A stretch of DNA of 50,231 bases, taken from NCBI RefSeq assembly GCF_018919145.1, contig NZ_JAHLQJ010000027.1, positions 1-50,231 of the forward strand, in the 5' to 3' direction. Positions 16,843 to 24,628 of this stretch are shown here, in pieces (the stretch's first letter is position 1; each line of letters begins with the position of its first letter). This stretch comes from Paenibacillus brevis. Its GTDB lineage: Bacteria > Bacillota > Bacilli > Paenibacillales > Paenibacillaceae. The notes under the pieces are model-generated. The model was not told the DNA's origin. It did not search any database and saw only the letters and a list, made by a program, of their open reading frames with translations. Position numbers and translations under genes: made by a program.

Positions 16843-17223
16843 TTACTTCACAATAAACTTACCTGTCATGTTCTCATGATTCTTCCCGCAGGAGACGTTG
16901 CAGGAAAAATCGAACTCCCCCGCCTTGTCCGCCACAAAAGTGATTGTCTTTCCGCCTCTGACTTCCTTGTTATAACCCTTGATTTTCAGGGAATGCATCC
17001 CCTGTTCATTTTTGAGCGTAATTTTGACGGTGTCGCCCATCTTTACTTTAATCTCCTGTATATCGTAACCGCTGCTTCGGGCATGGACGGTAAATTCTTT
17101 GACCGGACCTCCGTTCAAATTGGCGCTTGCGGCAGGATCCTCGATTTTTCCGCAAGCGGATAAAATCAGTATTGCGGCCAATGCAAGGCACCCCATCCAT
17201 GCGGTTCTCTTCAGCTGCGCCAT
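16843..17223 (-). CDS. CuA-type cupredoxin lipoprotein
   Basis: This 126-residue secreted lipoprotein has the lipobox LSAC (Cys24). It is a single cupredoxin fold whose ligands match a dinuclear CuA centre: His77, Cys108, Cys112, His116 and Met119, with the C-x3-C-x3-H-x2-M spacing of cytochrome oxidase subunit II and N2O reductase. Here the domain stands alone without the two helices of subunit II. The gene faces the nirK cluster across a shared terminator, and its promoter carries an FNR-type box almost identical to that of nirK. I infer an electron-transfer role on the outer membrane face, perhaps to NirK. A copper-chaperone role is the main alternative. Confidence 0.85.
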   Translation of the reverse strand: MAQLKRTAWMGCLALAAILILSACGKIEDPAASANLNGGPVKEFTVHARSSGYDIQEIKVKMGDTVKITLKNEQGMHSLKIKGYNKEVRGGKTITFVADKAGEFDFSCNVSCGKNHENMTGKFIVK

Positions 17224-17258
17224 AAGCCTGCTCCCCCTTGTGTGACTGTATTACTTTC

Positions 17259-17264
17259 ATTGTA
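17259..17264 (-). promoter_or_regulatory. -10 element of the CuA gene
   Basis: On minus this reads TACAAT, five of six consensus bases. It sits 29 bp from the centre of the FNR-type box, giving a predicted start near 17252 and class II spacing. Confidence 0.55.
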
Positions 17265-17285
17265 GGATGAGGAGTAGCCGGGCAT

Positions 17286-17301
17286 CGTGATTCCAGTCAC
17301 A
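17286..17301. promoter_or_regulatory. FNR/CRP-type box upstream of CuA gene
   Basis: CGTGA-TTCCAG-TCACA on plus (on minus TGTGA-CTGGAA-TCACG), one mismatch from TGTGA-N6-TCACA. It is 70 bp from the start codon and 41.5 bp from the predicted transcription start. Confidence 0.7.
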
Positions 17302-17318
17302 AAGGCAAAGAACCGTAT

Positions 17319-17555
17319 CTATGGCTTCCATTTATGTCCGCAATCTCTGCAGCGGTTCACTCGCGGCATCATAAAGCTGAACATCGAAATAATAATGACG
17401 ATAAAGCCGGCAATGAGGAGCGGCCAATAGATCATCAAGCCTATCCACATCAGAACTCCGCCAAGTCCGAAAAACAATAAGAAATAGAACCTTTTGCCCC
17501 GGGTAATTACATTTTTAGATTTACAGGAAGGGCATGTCTGCCAAGAATCAACCAT
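17319..17555 (-). CDS. Small zinc-ribbon membrane protein
   Basis: The protein has 78 residues. Cys pairs CPSC (near residue 8) and CRDC (near residue 70) would form one zinc ribbon split by two adjacent membrane helices (about 25-62), so both termini should lie on the cytoplasmic side. The C-terminus is CGHKW. Similar small proteins are common in Bacillota and have no assigned function. It lies 51 bp after signal peptidase and could be co-transcribed with it. Confidence 0.75.
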   Translation of the reverse strand: MVDSWQTCPSCKSKNVITRGKRFYFLLFFGLGGVLMWIGLMIYWPLLIAGFIVIIISMFSFMMPRVNRCRDCGHKWKP

Positions 17556-17606
17556 TCTCTTCTCTCCTCAAGCCTATAACTGGATACATTTCGCATAAAG
17601 CTTACA

Positions 17607-18164
17607 TTAGTTTTTAGTATAAATACCCATGATATGGTTTTTCGGGATAGGCCCGATAACCCGGCTGTCACTGCTATGATTGCGGTTATCGCCCAGGACG
17701 AAAATGTGGTCCTCTGGAATCTCCCAACTCTGATCCACACCGGTATCTACCATCTGTTCCTTGATATAAGGCTCGACGAGCTTTTCTCCATTACGATATA
17801 CGCTTCCGTCCTTGATCTCAATCCGGTCACCCGCAAGGCCAATCACACGCTTGACGTAAAAGATTTCATTATCCGAGGTTCCCGAGACAATCCGGATCAG
17901 CGGATGCTCCTTGAGATCATCCATCAGCGTCCGATCGCGGTCCACACGGCTATCTATGATGACTACATCCTCATAGTCAGGCAACTGGTCCAGCGTATGA
18001 CGAATCTTCCAAGCGTATATCCGCTGATTATCATTTAACGTCGGCTCCATGGAATGTCCATCTACTTTGTAAGGCTGAATAACAAAAATGCCGATGATCA
18101 GACTGAGCAGGAAACCGATTCCTACGGCCAATCCCCAGCCCTGTATCTCTTTCCATATTTTCAT
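17607..18164 (-). CDS. lepB: Signal peptidase I
   Basis: This 185-residue membrane serine protease removes signal peptides from exported proteins. The start is set at the ATG at 18164 (GGAGGG about 10 bases upstream) rather than the ATG at 18182. A single N-terminal helix (12-30) is followed by catalytic Ser38 in GHSMEPTL and Lys105 in FYVKRVIGLAGD; the box LGDNRNHSSDSR is intact. Length fits Gram-positive SipS/T-like enzymes. It is divergent from lysR. Confidence 0.95.
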   Translation of the reverse strand: MKIWKEIQGWGLAVGIGFLLSLIIGIFVIQPYKVDGHSMEPTLNDNQRIYAWKIRHTLDQLPDYEDVVIIDSRVDRDRTLMDDLKEHPLIRIVSGTSDNEIFYVKRVIGLAGDRIEIKDGSVYRNGEKLVEPYIKEQMVDTGVDQSWEIPEDHIFVLGDNRNHSSDSRVIGPIPKNHIMGIYTKN

Positions 18165-18312
18165 TAAAATAATTCCCTCCATTAGAGCTTAAGTCTAGTC
18201 GCCCCATTCTTCTATCCGCATGTACCTATTATACATAGAACAAGCGGTCAATCACAAACATGTTCTGTCCGACTCTAATTCATGATATTATCCTATATAG
18301 GAAAACCTGTTA

Positions 18313-18327
18313 ATAGGAAAAACCTAT
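18313..18327. promoter_or_regulatory. LysR-type operator ATAGG-N5-CCTAT upstream of lysR
   Basis: ATAGG-AAAAA-CCTAT has the same arms as the box before leuC and contains T-N11-A. A second partial copy (CCTATATAGG, then AAAACCTGT) lies at 18292-18310. The site is 39 bp before the lysR start codon, fitting autoregulation. Confidence 0.6.
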
Positions 18328-18365
18328 TATTCAAATTTACAACGGAAGATCGGGGGTATCCATTC

Positions 18366-19274
18366 GTGGAATTAAGACAACTTCAATATACGCTTCAGAT
18401 TGCCGAGGAACGTAATTTTTCCCGTGCGGCCGAGAAGCTTCATATCGCCCAGCCCTCATTGAGCCAGCAGCTTTCGAAGCTGGAGCAAGAGCTTGGGGTC
18501 AAGCTGTTCCAGCGGAATACCAGCACGGTGGAACTGACTTATGCTGGAGCAAGCTTTATTGAGCATGCAAGAAAAATTATGGATGCCGTGGAGCAGCTCC
18601 GCCAAGAAATGGACGATATATCCCAGCTTCGGGCCGGCAGGGTTGTAATAGGAAGTATGCCGATTACAGGCTCGCACTTGCTGCCCTACGTTTTACCTGC
18701 CTTTAAGGAGTCCTATCCGGATATTCAGGTTACCTTGCTGGAAGATACCTCATTGAATTTGGAGAAGCTGACTGCCGGCGGCGGAACGGATCTTAGCCTG
18801 CTCTCTTTGCCATTGATCGAATCCTCGCTGGATTACGAGCCGATAGGTGAAGAAATGATTGATCTCGCCGTCCCTCCGCACCATGCCCTGGCCTCGACTT
18901 CATACAGCCCAGAGGGCGTATCCTTGTCGGCCTTGAAGAATGAACCATTCATTGTGCTGAAAAAAGGACAGGGCTTCCGCAAGCTGTGCATTGATCTGTG
19001 CCATGATGCCGGATTTGAGCCGAATATTGTATTCGAAAGCAACAATATCGAGACGGTCCAATCGCTCGTAGCCGCAGGGATGGGAGTAACTCTTGTCCCC
19101 CGCTTCATCGCACGCGCCAAGCGAAGCGAGTTGATTCCGGTCTATCTTCCGCTATCCGGACAGCCTAGCCGGACGCTGGTTATTGCTTTTCGTCATGGAC
19201 GCTATCTGTCCAAGGCTGCAGAAGCATTTATCGACACATTCAAATTCATACTGACCCAGCGAAATCAGTCGTAA
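18366..19274 (+). CDS. LysR-type transcriptional regulator
   Basis: It has 302 residues from GTG 18366, 9 bases after GGGGG; an upstream in-frame ATG at 18282 would run through the operator. The N-terminal winged helix (MELRQLQYTLQIAEERNFSRAAEKLHIAQPSLSQQLSKLE) is canonical, followed by a periplasmic-binding-like effector domain. The box shared with the leuC promoter points to leuCD as its target and to autoregulation. The 3' end overlaps the convergent nitrilase-family gene by 10 bp. Confidence 0.92.
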   Translation: MELRQLQYTLQIAEERNFSRAAEKLHIAQPSLSQQLSKLEQELGVKLFQRNTSTVELTYAGASFIEHARKIMDAVEQLRQEMDDISQLRAGRVVIGSMPITGSHLLPYVLPAFKESYPDIQVTLLEDTSLNLEKLTAGGGTDLSLLSLPLIESSLDYEPIGEEMIDLAVPPHHALASTSYSPEGVSLSALKNEPFIVLKKGQGFRKLCIDLCHDAGFEPNIVFESNNIETVQSLVAAGMGVTLVPRFIARAKRSELIPVYLPLSGQPSRTLVIAFRHGRYLSKAAEAFIDTFKFILTQRNQS

Positions 19275-20074
19275 TATTGAGGCTGCCGGTCACTGAACAC
19301 CGGGATGCGGCTCCTTACCTCATGGACAAGCGAGAGGTCAATCACGCCGCTTACAATCTCTTCTTCCTCCCCGCCTTCTGCGATAATCTCTCCCCAAGGA
19401 TCAATAATCAGCGAATGGCCGCAGAAGGCTTGGGAGCCTGAGTCGCCGACCCGGTTGCAGGCCGCAACGTACATTTGATTCTCGATGGCCCGGGCAATCA
19501 GGAGCGAGCGCCAATGGTTCAGGCGGGGATGCGGCCACTGTGCCGGGACAAACATGGTGTGAACGCCTTGCAGCGCAAGCGAGCGCGATAGCTCCGGAAA
19601 GCGGATATCGTAGCAGATTGCCCCGCCGCAGGAGAGTCCCTCCAGCTCGAAACGTCCTAGTGCCTTACCCTGCTCCAGATACTTATCTTCTTCCATCAGG
19701 CGAAACAGATGGATTTTCGAGTAGGAGGCAATCTCCTCTCCCTTGCGGTTATATGCATACATCGTATTGTACAGCTTCCCGTTTCTCTGCTCCGCGATCG
19801 ATCCCGCCACAATCTGAACTTGATGCCGTGCAGCCAGCTCTGACATTCTCCGGCGGATCCCGCACCTCTCATCACGTTCCGCAAGGGCTGTCAGCCGATC
19901 CATCGCATATCCTGTATTCCACATTTCGGGAAGGACGATGATATCCGGCTTCTCTGGCGCTTCAGCCGCTGATTGAAGCATTTCCGTTAATTTCCGTTCA
20001 TTTATCGCAGGCTCGCCAAGCTCGATATCACACTGGATCAGACTAATTCGCCGATAGCGCATACGCTTATCCAT
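19265..20074 (-). CDS. Carbon-nitrogen hydrolase (nitrilase superfamily)
   Basis: The 269-residue enzyme has the Glu-Lys-Cys triad Glu50 (VLPEMWN), Lys120 (YSKIHLF) and Cys154 (GGAICYDIRFPE). Members hydrolyse amides or nitriles. The sequence style is that of omega-amidase / MtnU-like proteins, which act on alpha-keto acid amides such as those arising in methionine salvage, but the substrate is not shown by sequence. The start has AAGGGGGA upstream. The stop overlaps the convergent lysR gene. Confidence 0.9.
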   Translation of the reverse strand: MDKRMRYRRISLIQCDIELGEPAINERKLTEMLQSAAEAPEKPDIIVLPEMWNTGYAMDRLTALAERDERCGIRRRMSELAARHQVQIVAGSIAEQRNGKLYNTMYAYNRKGEEIASYSKIHLFRLMEEDKYLEQGKALGRFELEGLSCGGAICYDIRFPELSRSLALQGVHTMFVPAQWPHPRLNHWRSLLIARAIENQMYVAACNRVGDSGSQAFCGHSLIIDPWGEIIAEGGEEEEIVSGVIDLSLVHEVRSRIPVFSDRQPQYYD

Positions 20075-20181
20075 AAGTCTTTCCCCCTTACGACCCTTTT
20101 TCTATATCTTAGCTAGATAAACTTCCGACAAGCAAGAAAAATCGCTAGTACTTACCGTTGTTTTCGGATTTATGCTTTGCA

Positions 20182-20210
20182 TTGACCAATCTTGCGTGGT
20201 ATTCTATCAG
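20182..20210 (+). promoter_or_regulatory. Predicted promoter of the proBAC T-box transcript
   Basis: TTGACC (20182-20187), a 17-bp spacer and TATCAG (20205-20210). An alternative is TTTGCA (20176) with TATTCT (20200) at 18 bp. Either would start transcription just before stem I of the T-box. Confidence 0.45.
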
Positions 20211-20214
20211 TAAT

Positions 20215-20482
20215 TCATTAAGGTTGCGAATGAGTATATATGCAAGCAAACGTAATGACGGGACCAGTAGAAGCCCGACAGCGGCCCCAGAGAGCAGATT
20301 CCGTTGGCTGTGAGAATCCGCATACCGCTAAGCTTTGAACCCTATCCCCGAACGGCCGTTGTAACAAGACGGACAGTGCCCCTGTTATCGGGTTAACCAA
20401 GTCGGATGAGTTCTCTCATCAATAAAGGTGGTACCGCGGAAGCTAAACTTTCGTCCTTTGCATACCAAAGGCGGAGGTTTTT
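20215..20482 (+). ncRNA. Proline-type T-box leader of proBAC
   Basis: The conserved T-box sequence AAGGTGGTACCGCGG is at 20425-20439. Upstream, stem I features include the AGAGAGC/GGTTGGCTG-like distal region and a TGAACCCTATC specifier segment, where CCC (20340-20342) or the overlapping CCT would pair with tRNA-Pro. A hairpin CGTCCTTTG/CAAAGGCGG at 20452-20474 followed by T residues is the terminator. Uncharged tRNA-Pro should stabilise the antiterminator and turn on proBAC. Confidence 0.93.
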
Positions 20483-20527
20483 TTGTTTTTATCAGAATTA
20501 GGTTTGTGTCCTGAAGGAGTGGTCTTC

Positions 20528-21634
20528 ATGCAACATCGCATTGTAATCAAAATAGGAAGCAGCTCGCTCACAACGACGGAGGGCGGCTTGAACCGGGAAG
20601 CAGTAAGCTTCTTTGCTTCCGAGCTTGCCGATCTAAGGAAAGCCGGGTACCAGATCGTGCTCGTCACCTCCGGCGCGGTTGCTGCCGGATTCCGGGAAAT
20701 CGGGTACCAGGAGCGGCCCAAGCTGCTTCACGAGAAGCAGGCCGCAGCCGCTGTAGGCCAAGCCTTGCTGATGCAAACCTACCGTGAAGCGCTGGTTCAG
20801 CATGGTATCTCTGCCGCCCAGGTACTGCTCACCCGTTCAGATTTTCAGAACCGGAAGCGGATGGGCAACGCCAGCATGGCGCTTGAGGAACTTCTTGGCC
20901 GGGGCATTCTTCCCATCATTAACGAGAATGATACGGTATCGGTGGATGAGCTGAAGTTCGGAGACAACGATACCCTAAGCGCGCTCGTCGGCAATTTGAT
21001 CAAGGCGGATCAGTTGCTGATTCTTACAGATATGGACGGACTATACACGAAAGACCCACGGCATGATCCTCACGCCGAACGGATCAGCAAGGTCACGGAA
21101 ATTACCGAAGAGATCATGGGTGTTGCCGGAGGAGCAGGCTCCTCTGTGGGCACCGGCGGAATGCGCTCCAAGATTGAAGCTGCCAAGATTGCTTCCCGCG
21201 GGGGTGTGGTCGTCTTTATCGGCAAAGCAGATACTGCCGGCGACTTGCTTGCCGGCGCCCAAGGCCGTGGACGCGGGACCTATTTTGACACCCGCAATGC
21301 CGCCTTGCCGCGTAAGAAGCAATGGCTTGGGTTCCTGTCTACTCCGCTGGGCAGCTTAACTGTCGATGACGGCGCTGAAGAAGCGATTATCCTTCATGGG
21401 CGCAGTCTCCTGCCTGTTGGCATTCGCTCCGTACATGGGCATTTTCAAACCGGTGATGTGGTCGAAGTGCAGAACCGGAGCGGTGAGGTGCTAGGACGAG
21501 GGATTGTCAACTATGACTCCGATCAGGTTCAGCAAATTATGGGCCTGCCAAGCAGTGAGGTTATGAAGCTGCTTAACGACGTACACAGACTAGAAGTTAT
21601 TCATCGGGATGAATGGATCTCCCTGAAGCCGTAA
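20528..21634 (+). CDS. proB: Glutamate 5-kinase
   Basis: First step of proline synthesis (glutamate to glutamyl-5-phosphate). It has 368 residues from the ATG at 20528, with AAGGAG 8 bases upstream; the longer frame to 20483 lies inside the T-box terminator. The amino-acid kinase domain (VIKIGSSSLTT, VTSGAVAAGF, NENDTVSVDELKFGDND) is followed by a C-terminal PUA domain (~275-360, with HGRSLLPVGIRSV). It is regulated by the upstream T-box. Confidence 0.97.
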   Translation: MQHRIVIKIGSSSLTTTEGGLNREAVSFFASELADLRKAGYQIVLVTSGAVAAGFREIGYQERPKLLHEKQAAAAVGQALLMQTYREALVQHGISAAQVLLTRSDFQNRKRMGNASMALEELLGRGILPIINENDTVSVDELKFGDNDTLSALVGNLIKADQLLILTDMDGLYTKDPRHDPHAERISKVTEITEEIMGVAGGAGSSVGTGGMRSKIEAAKIASRGGVVVFIGKADTAGDLLAGAQGRGRGTYFDTRNAALPRKKQWLGFLSTPLGSLTVDDGAEEAIILHGRSLLPVGIRSVHGHFQTGDVVEVQNRSGEVLGRGIVNYDSDQVQQIMGLPSSEVMKLLNDVHRLEVIHRDEWISLKP

Positions 21635-21687
21635 GCAAGATAAATTCATTATGATTTTTTGTATATTAAATTTAAGGAGGGTTTTCA

Positions 21688-22935
21688 ATGAGCGAAGTAC
21701 GAATGAAGGCTGAATTGGCGGGTCAAGCAGCAGCCGCAACGGCGAGATTAACTACAGAACAGAAAAATCAGGCATTATTAGCCGCGGCCGACGCTTTGCT
21801 GACGAGAAGTGATGAAATTTTACGTGCGAACGAAGAGGATTTGGAGCGCGGCAGAGTAAACGGAACATCGGATTCCCTGCTGGATCGATTGAAATTAACT
21901 ACTGAGCGCATTGGCGGCATTGCCGAAGGACTTCGGCAAATTGTGGAGCTTCCCGATCCGGTCGGAGATGTGCTGGAGACCATTGACCGTCCGAACGGAC
22001 TTCATATCGTAAAACGCCGCGTTCCTCTCGGAGTTATCGGCATCATCTATGAAGCTCGGCCAAATGTAACCGTGGATGCCGCCGGGCTGTGCCTGAAGAC
22101 CGGTAATGCCGTGGTTCTTCGCGGCGGCTCCTCCGCACTTTCCTCAAACCGGGCGATTGTCAAAGTGATTCACGAAGCCCTTGCTAAAACCGCACTGCCT
22201 GTAGATGCTATCCAATTGATCGAGGACCCGAACCGCTCTTCAGTGGACGAAATGCTGAAGCTAAACGGATTGCTTGATGTCCTCATTCCGCGCGGAGGCA
22301 GCTCCCTGATCCAGAATGTCGTCCAAAACGCTACTGTTCCGGTCATTGAGACGGGAGCGGGAATTTGCCATACTTATCTGGATGAGACAGCCAAGCCTGA
22401 GATGGCCGCTGCCATCGCGTTGAACGCCAAGGTTCAGCGTCCATCCGTCTGCAATGCAATGGAGACACTGCTAGTGCATGAGGCTTATGCCAAGGCGTAC
22501 CTCTCCCAACTTGCATCCCAATTCAAGGAAGCAGGTGTAGAGCTGCGCGGGTGTGAAGAGACCCGAGAGCTGATTCCTTGGGCATCGCCTGCAACCGACG
22601 ATGACTTTGCGACGGAGTATAACGATTATATCTTGAACGTGAAAATAGTCCATAACATGGACGAAGCATTAGCGCATATCGCACGCTTCGGTACGAAGCA
22701 TTCAGAGTGCATTGTGACGGAAAATGAGGAGCATGCGGTCCGCTTCCAACAAGAAATTGATGCCGCTGCCGTATATCATAATGCTTCTACCCGCTTCACG
22801 GATGGCTTTGAATTCGGATTCGGAGCTGAAATCGGCATTAGCACACAGAAGCTGCATGCCCGGGGACCAATGGGTCTCCCTGCTCTCACTTCCAGCAAAT
22901 ATATTATTCACGGCAACGGTCAAATCCGCAGTTAA
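21688..22935 (+). CDS. proA: Glutamate-5-semialdehyde dehydrogenase
   Basis: Second step of proline synthesis, NADPH-dependent reduction of glutamyl phosphate. The 415-residue length is normal. The aldehyde dehydrogenase fold has the nucleotide-site segment RRVPLGVIGIIYEARPNVT and catalytic Cys in QRPSVCNAMETLL; the C-terminal FGFGAEIGIST motif is present. The ribosome site is AAGGAGG. It lies 53 bp after proB in the same T-box-controlled operon. Confidence 0.97.
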   Translation: MSEVRMKAELAGQAAAATARLTTEQKNQALLAAADALLTRSDEILRANEEDLERGRVNGTSDSLLDRLKLTTERIGGIAEGLRQIVELPDPVGDVLETIDRPNGLHIVKRRVPLGVIGIIYEARPNVTVDAAGLCLKTGNAVVLRGGSSALSSNRAIVKVIHEALAKTALPVDAIQLIEDPNRSSVDEMLKLNGLLDVLIPRGGSSLIQNVVQNATVPVIETGAGICHTYLDETAKPEMAAAIALNAKVQRPSVCNAMETLLVHEAYAKAYLSQLASQFKEAGVELRGCEETRELIPWASPATDDDFATEYNDYILNVKIVHNMDEALAHIARFGTKHSECIVTENEEHAVRFQQEIDAAAVYHNASTRFTDGFEFGFGAEIGISTQKLHARGPMGLPALTSSKYIIHGNGQIRS

Positions 22936-22954
22936 CCTCAGGAGGAGAAGAAGC

Positions 22955-23815
22955 ATGAACGACAATCGGTTCTATGAAACTGAAAAAATATGTTTTTCCG
23001 GAGCAGGCTCCATGGCAGAGTCCATCGTTCGCGGATTGATCCATAAAGGAGTAGCCCAGCCAGCTCAAATTATCATGCATAATCGCAGCAATCAGGAAAG
23101 ACTTGAATACTTGTCCGGTGAATACGGTGTTCGTACAGCTTCACAGGATGCAGAGAAGGATAAGGATCTTCAGGAAGCTTCGGTAATCGTGCTCGCCATG
23201 AAGCCGAAAGATGCTGCAGAAGCATTAAAAGCGCTTGGAATGAAGCTAAACGGCAATCCGCTGATCGTGTCCGTCATCGCCGGTTTATCGATATCGACGA
23301 TACAAGCGCTGCTCGGCAGAGCCCTGCCGATCGCAAGAACAATGCCTAATACCTCCTCCTCCATCGGACTCGGCGCCACCGGTATATCACTCTCCGCCGA
23401 GGTCAACGCGGAACAGCGGCAAACCGTCATGAGCATGTTCGAGGCGGTAGGACAGGTCAGTGTGATTCCCGAAGATCAAATGGAAATATTGACGGGCGTG
23501 TCCGGCAGTGGACCTGCGTACATTTATTACATGATGGAAGCCATGATTGCCGCAGGCATCGAAGGCGGATTGACTGCGGAGCATGCCCGTGAACTGACCG
23601 TGCAGACCGTTCTTGGAGCTGCGGTCATGATGAAAGAAACGGGTGAAGATCCGGCGAAGCTAAGGAAGGATATCACTTCCCCTAATGGTTCTACCCAGGC
23701 GGCCCTCGAGGTGCTAGATGCCCACCGCTTCACCGATGGCGTGAAGGCGGCGGTTCATCGCTGTGCCGAGCGCTCCCGTGAGATGGGCGAAGCGGTGAAA
23801 GCGGCTTTGTCGTGA
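22955..23815 (+). CDS. proC: Pyrroline-5-carboxylate reductase
   Basis: Last step of proline synthesis. It has 286 residues from the ATG at 22955 with CAGGAGGAG upstream; an open frame reaching back to 22724 overlaps proA in another frame and is not the gene. An N-terminal Rossmann motif (FSGAGSMAESIVRGL) and the C-terminal signature SGSGPAYIYYMMEAM ... SPNGSTQAAL are intact. It is 19 bp after proA. Having proC in the T-box operon puts the whole pathway under tRNA-Pro control. Confidence 0.96.
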   Translation: MNDNRFYETEKICFSGAGSMAESIVRGLIHKGVAQPAQIIMHNRSNQERLEYLSGEYGVRTASQDAEKDKDLQEASVIVLAMKPKDAAEALKALGMKLNGNPLIVSVIAGLSISTIQALLGRALPIARTMPNTSSSIGLGATGISLSAEVNAEQRQTVMSMFEAVGQVSVIPEDQMEILTGVSGSGPAYIYYMMEAMIAAGIEGGLTAEHARELTVQTVLGAAVMMKETGEDPAKLRKDITSPNGSTQAALEVLDAHRFTDGVKAAVHRCAERSREMGEAVKAALS

Positions 23816-23874
23816 TTTCTCTATAAGTAGACGAGGGAGATAAATAACGAAAATCCATATCGTATTCCTAATTA

Positions 23875-23928
23875 AAAAGGCTGTGTCTTCAATAGATTTT
23901 CATCTATTGGCGACACAGCTTCTTTTTT
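23875..23928. terminator. Bidirectional terminator between proC and the DedA gene
   Basis: Outer stem GGCTGTGTC/GACACAGC and inner CAATAGAT/ATCTATTG, flanked by AAAAA and TTTTTT. Confidence 0.92.
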
Positions 23929-23932
23929 AATT

Positions 23933-24562
23933 CTATTCCTGCTCCGGCTTTCTTCGCGACCGCAGGAACCAAATGACCGCAGCCAATCCGATGACTGCAA
24001 TCAGCGCGTACGCAATATTTGAATACACATCCATAAATTCAACGATACTTTCCCAGTTTCCGCCGACTGCGGCGCCTACGGATACTAGAATCGTATTCCA
24101 GATGGCGGTTCCGATTGTCGTAAACAGCAGAAACAAACCGAATTTCATCTTCGACATCCCCGCCGGGATCGAAATGAGACTGCGAATGAGCGGGATCATT
24201 CGGCAGAAGAGCACCGTCCAGTAGCCGTAACGGTCAAACCAGGCGTCGGCGCGGCGGACATCTTCCTTTTTCAGCCGAAGGTATTTGCCATACTTGCCAA
24301 TCCACTGCTCGAGCCGATCCACATTGACCAGGTAACCGACACCGTACAAAATAATTGCCCCGAGAATCGAACCAATTGTTGCTACCGCAATTACGCCGAC
24401 TACAGTCAGGTTGGTGTAAGTGGTCATAAACCCGCCAAATGTCAAAATGACCTCGGACGGAATCGGGGGAAACACATTTTCAACTGCGATCAAGAGCAGG
24501 ATTCCCCAATAGCCAAATTGCTCCATCATGTTCGTAATCCAGTTCTCCACTTGCTCCTCCAA
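23933..24562 (-). CDS. DedA-family membrane protein
   Basis: The 209-residue polytopic protein has the DedA signature ENVFPPIPSEVIL near residue 27 and the conserved arginine region FCRMIPLIRSLISIPAGMSKM. Recent work shows that DedA proteins can act as lipid-carrier or phospholipid flippases (undecaprenyl phosphate or phosphatidylethanolamine), and others affect membrane potential. This copy cannot be assigned to a subgroup from sequence alone. It is a single gene before a bidirectional terminator, 66 bp after the sigma operon. Confidence 0.92.
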   Translation of the reverse strand: MEEQVENWITNMMEQFGYWGILLLIAVENVFPPIPSEVILTFGGFMTTYTNLTVVGVIAVATIGSILGAIILYGVGYLVNVDRLEQWIGKYGKYLRLKKEDVRRADAWFDRYGYWTVLFCRMIPLIRSLISIPAGMSKMKFGLFLLFTTIGTAIWNTILVSVGAAVGGNWESIVEFMDVYSNIAYALIAVIGLAAVIWFLRSRRKPEQE

Positions 24563-24628
24563 TGTTTATATGATTTGGTATCAGAAACATTATAACAGAC
24601 TCAGAGGTTCACTTTCTATTTTGCTATA

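Noticed and set aside
22724..22954. N-terminal extension of proC
   Set aside because: It overlaps proA out of frame, and the Rossmann fold begins right after the ATG at 22955, which has a strong ribosome site.
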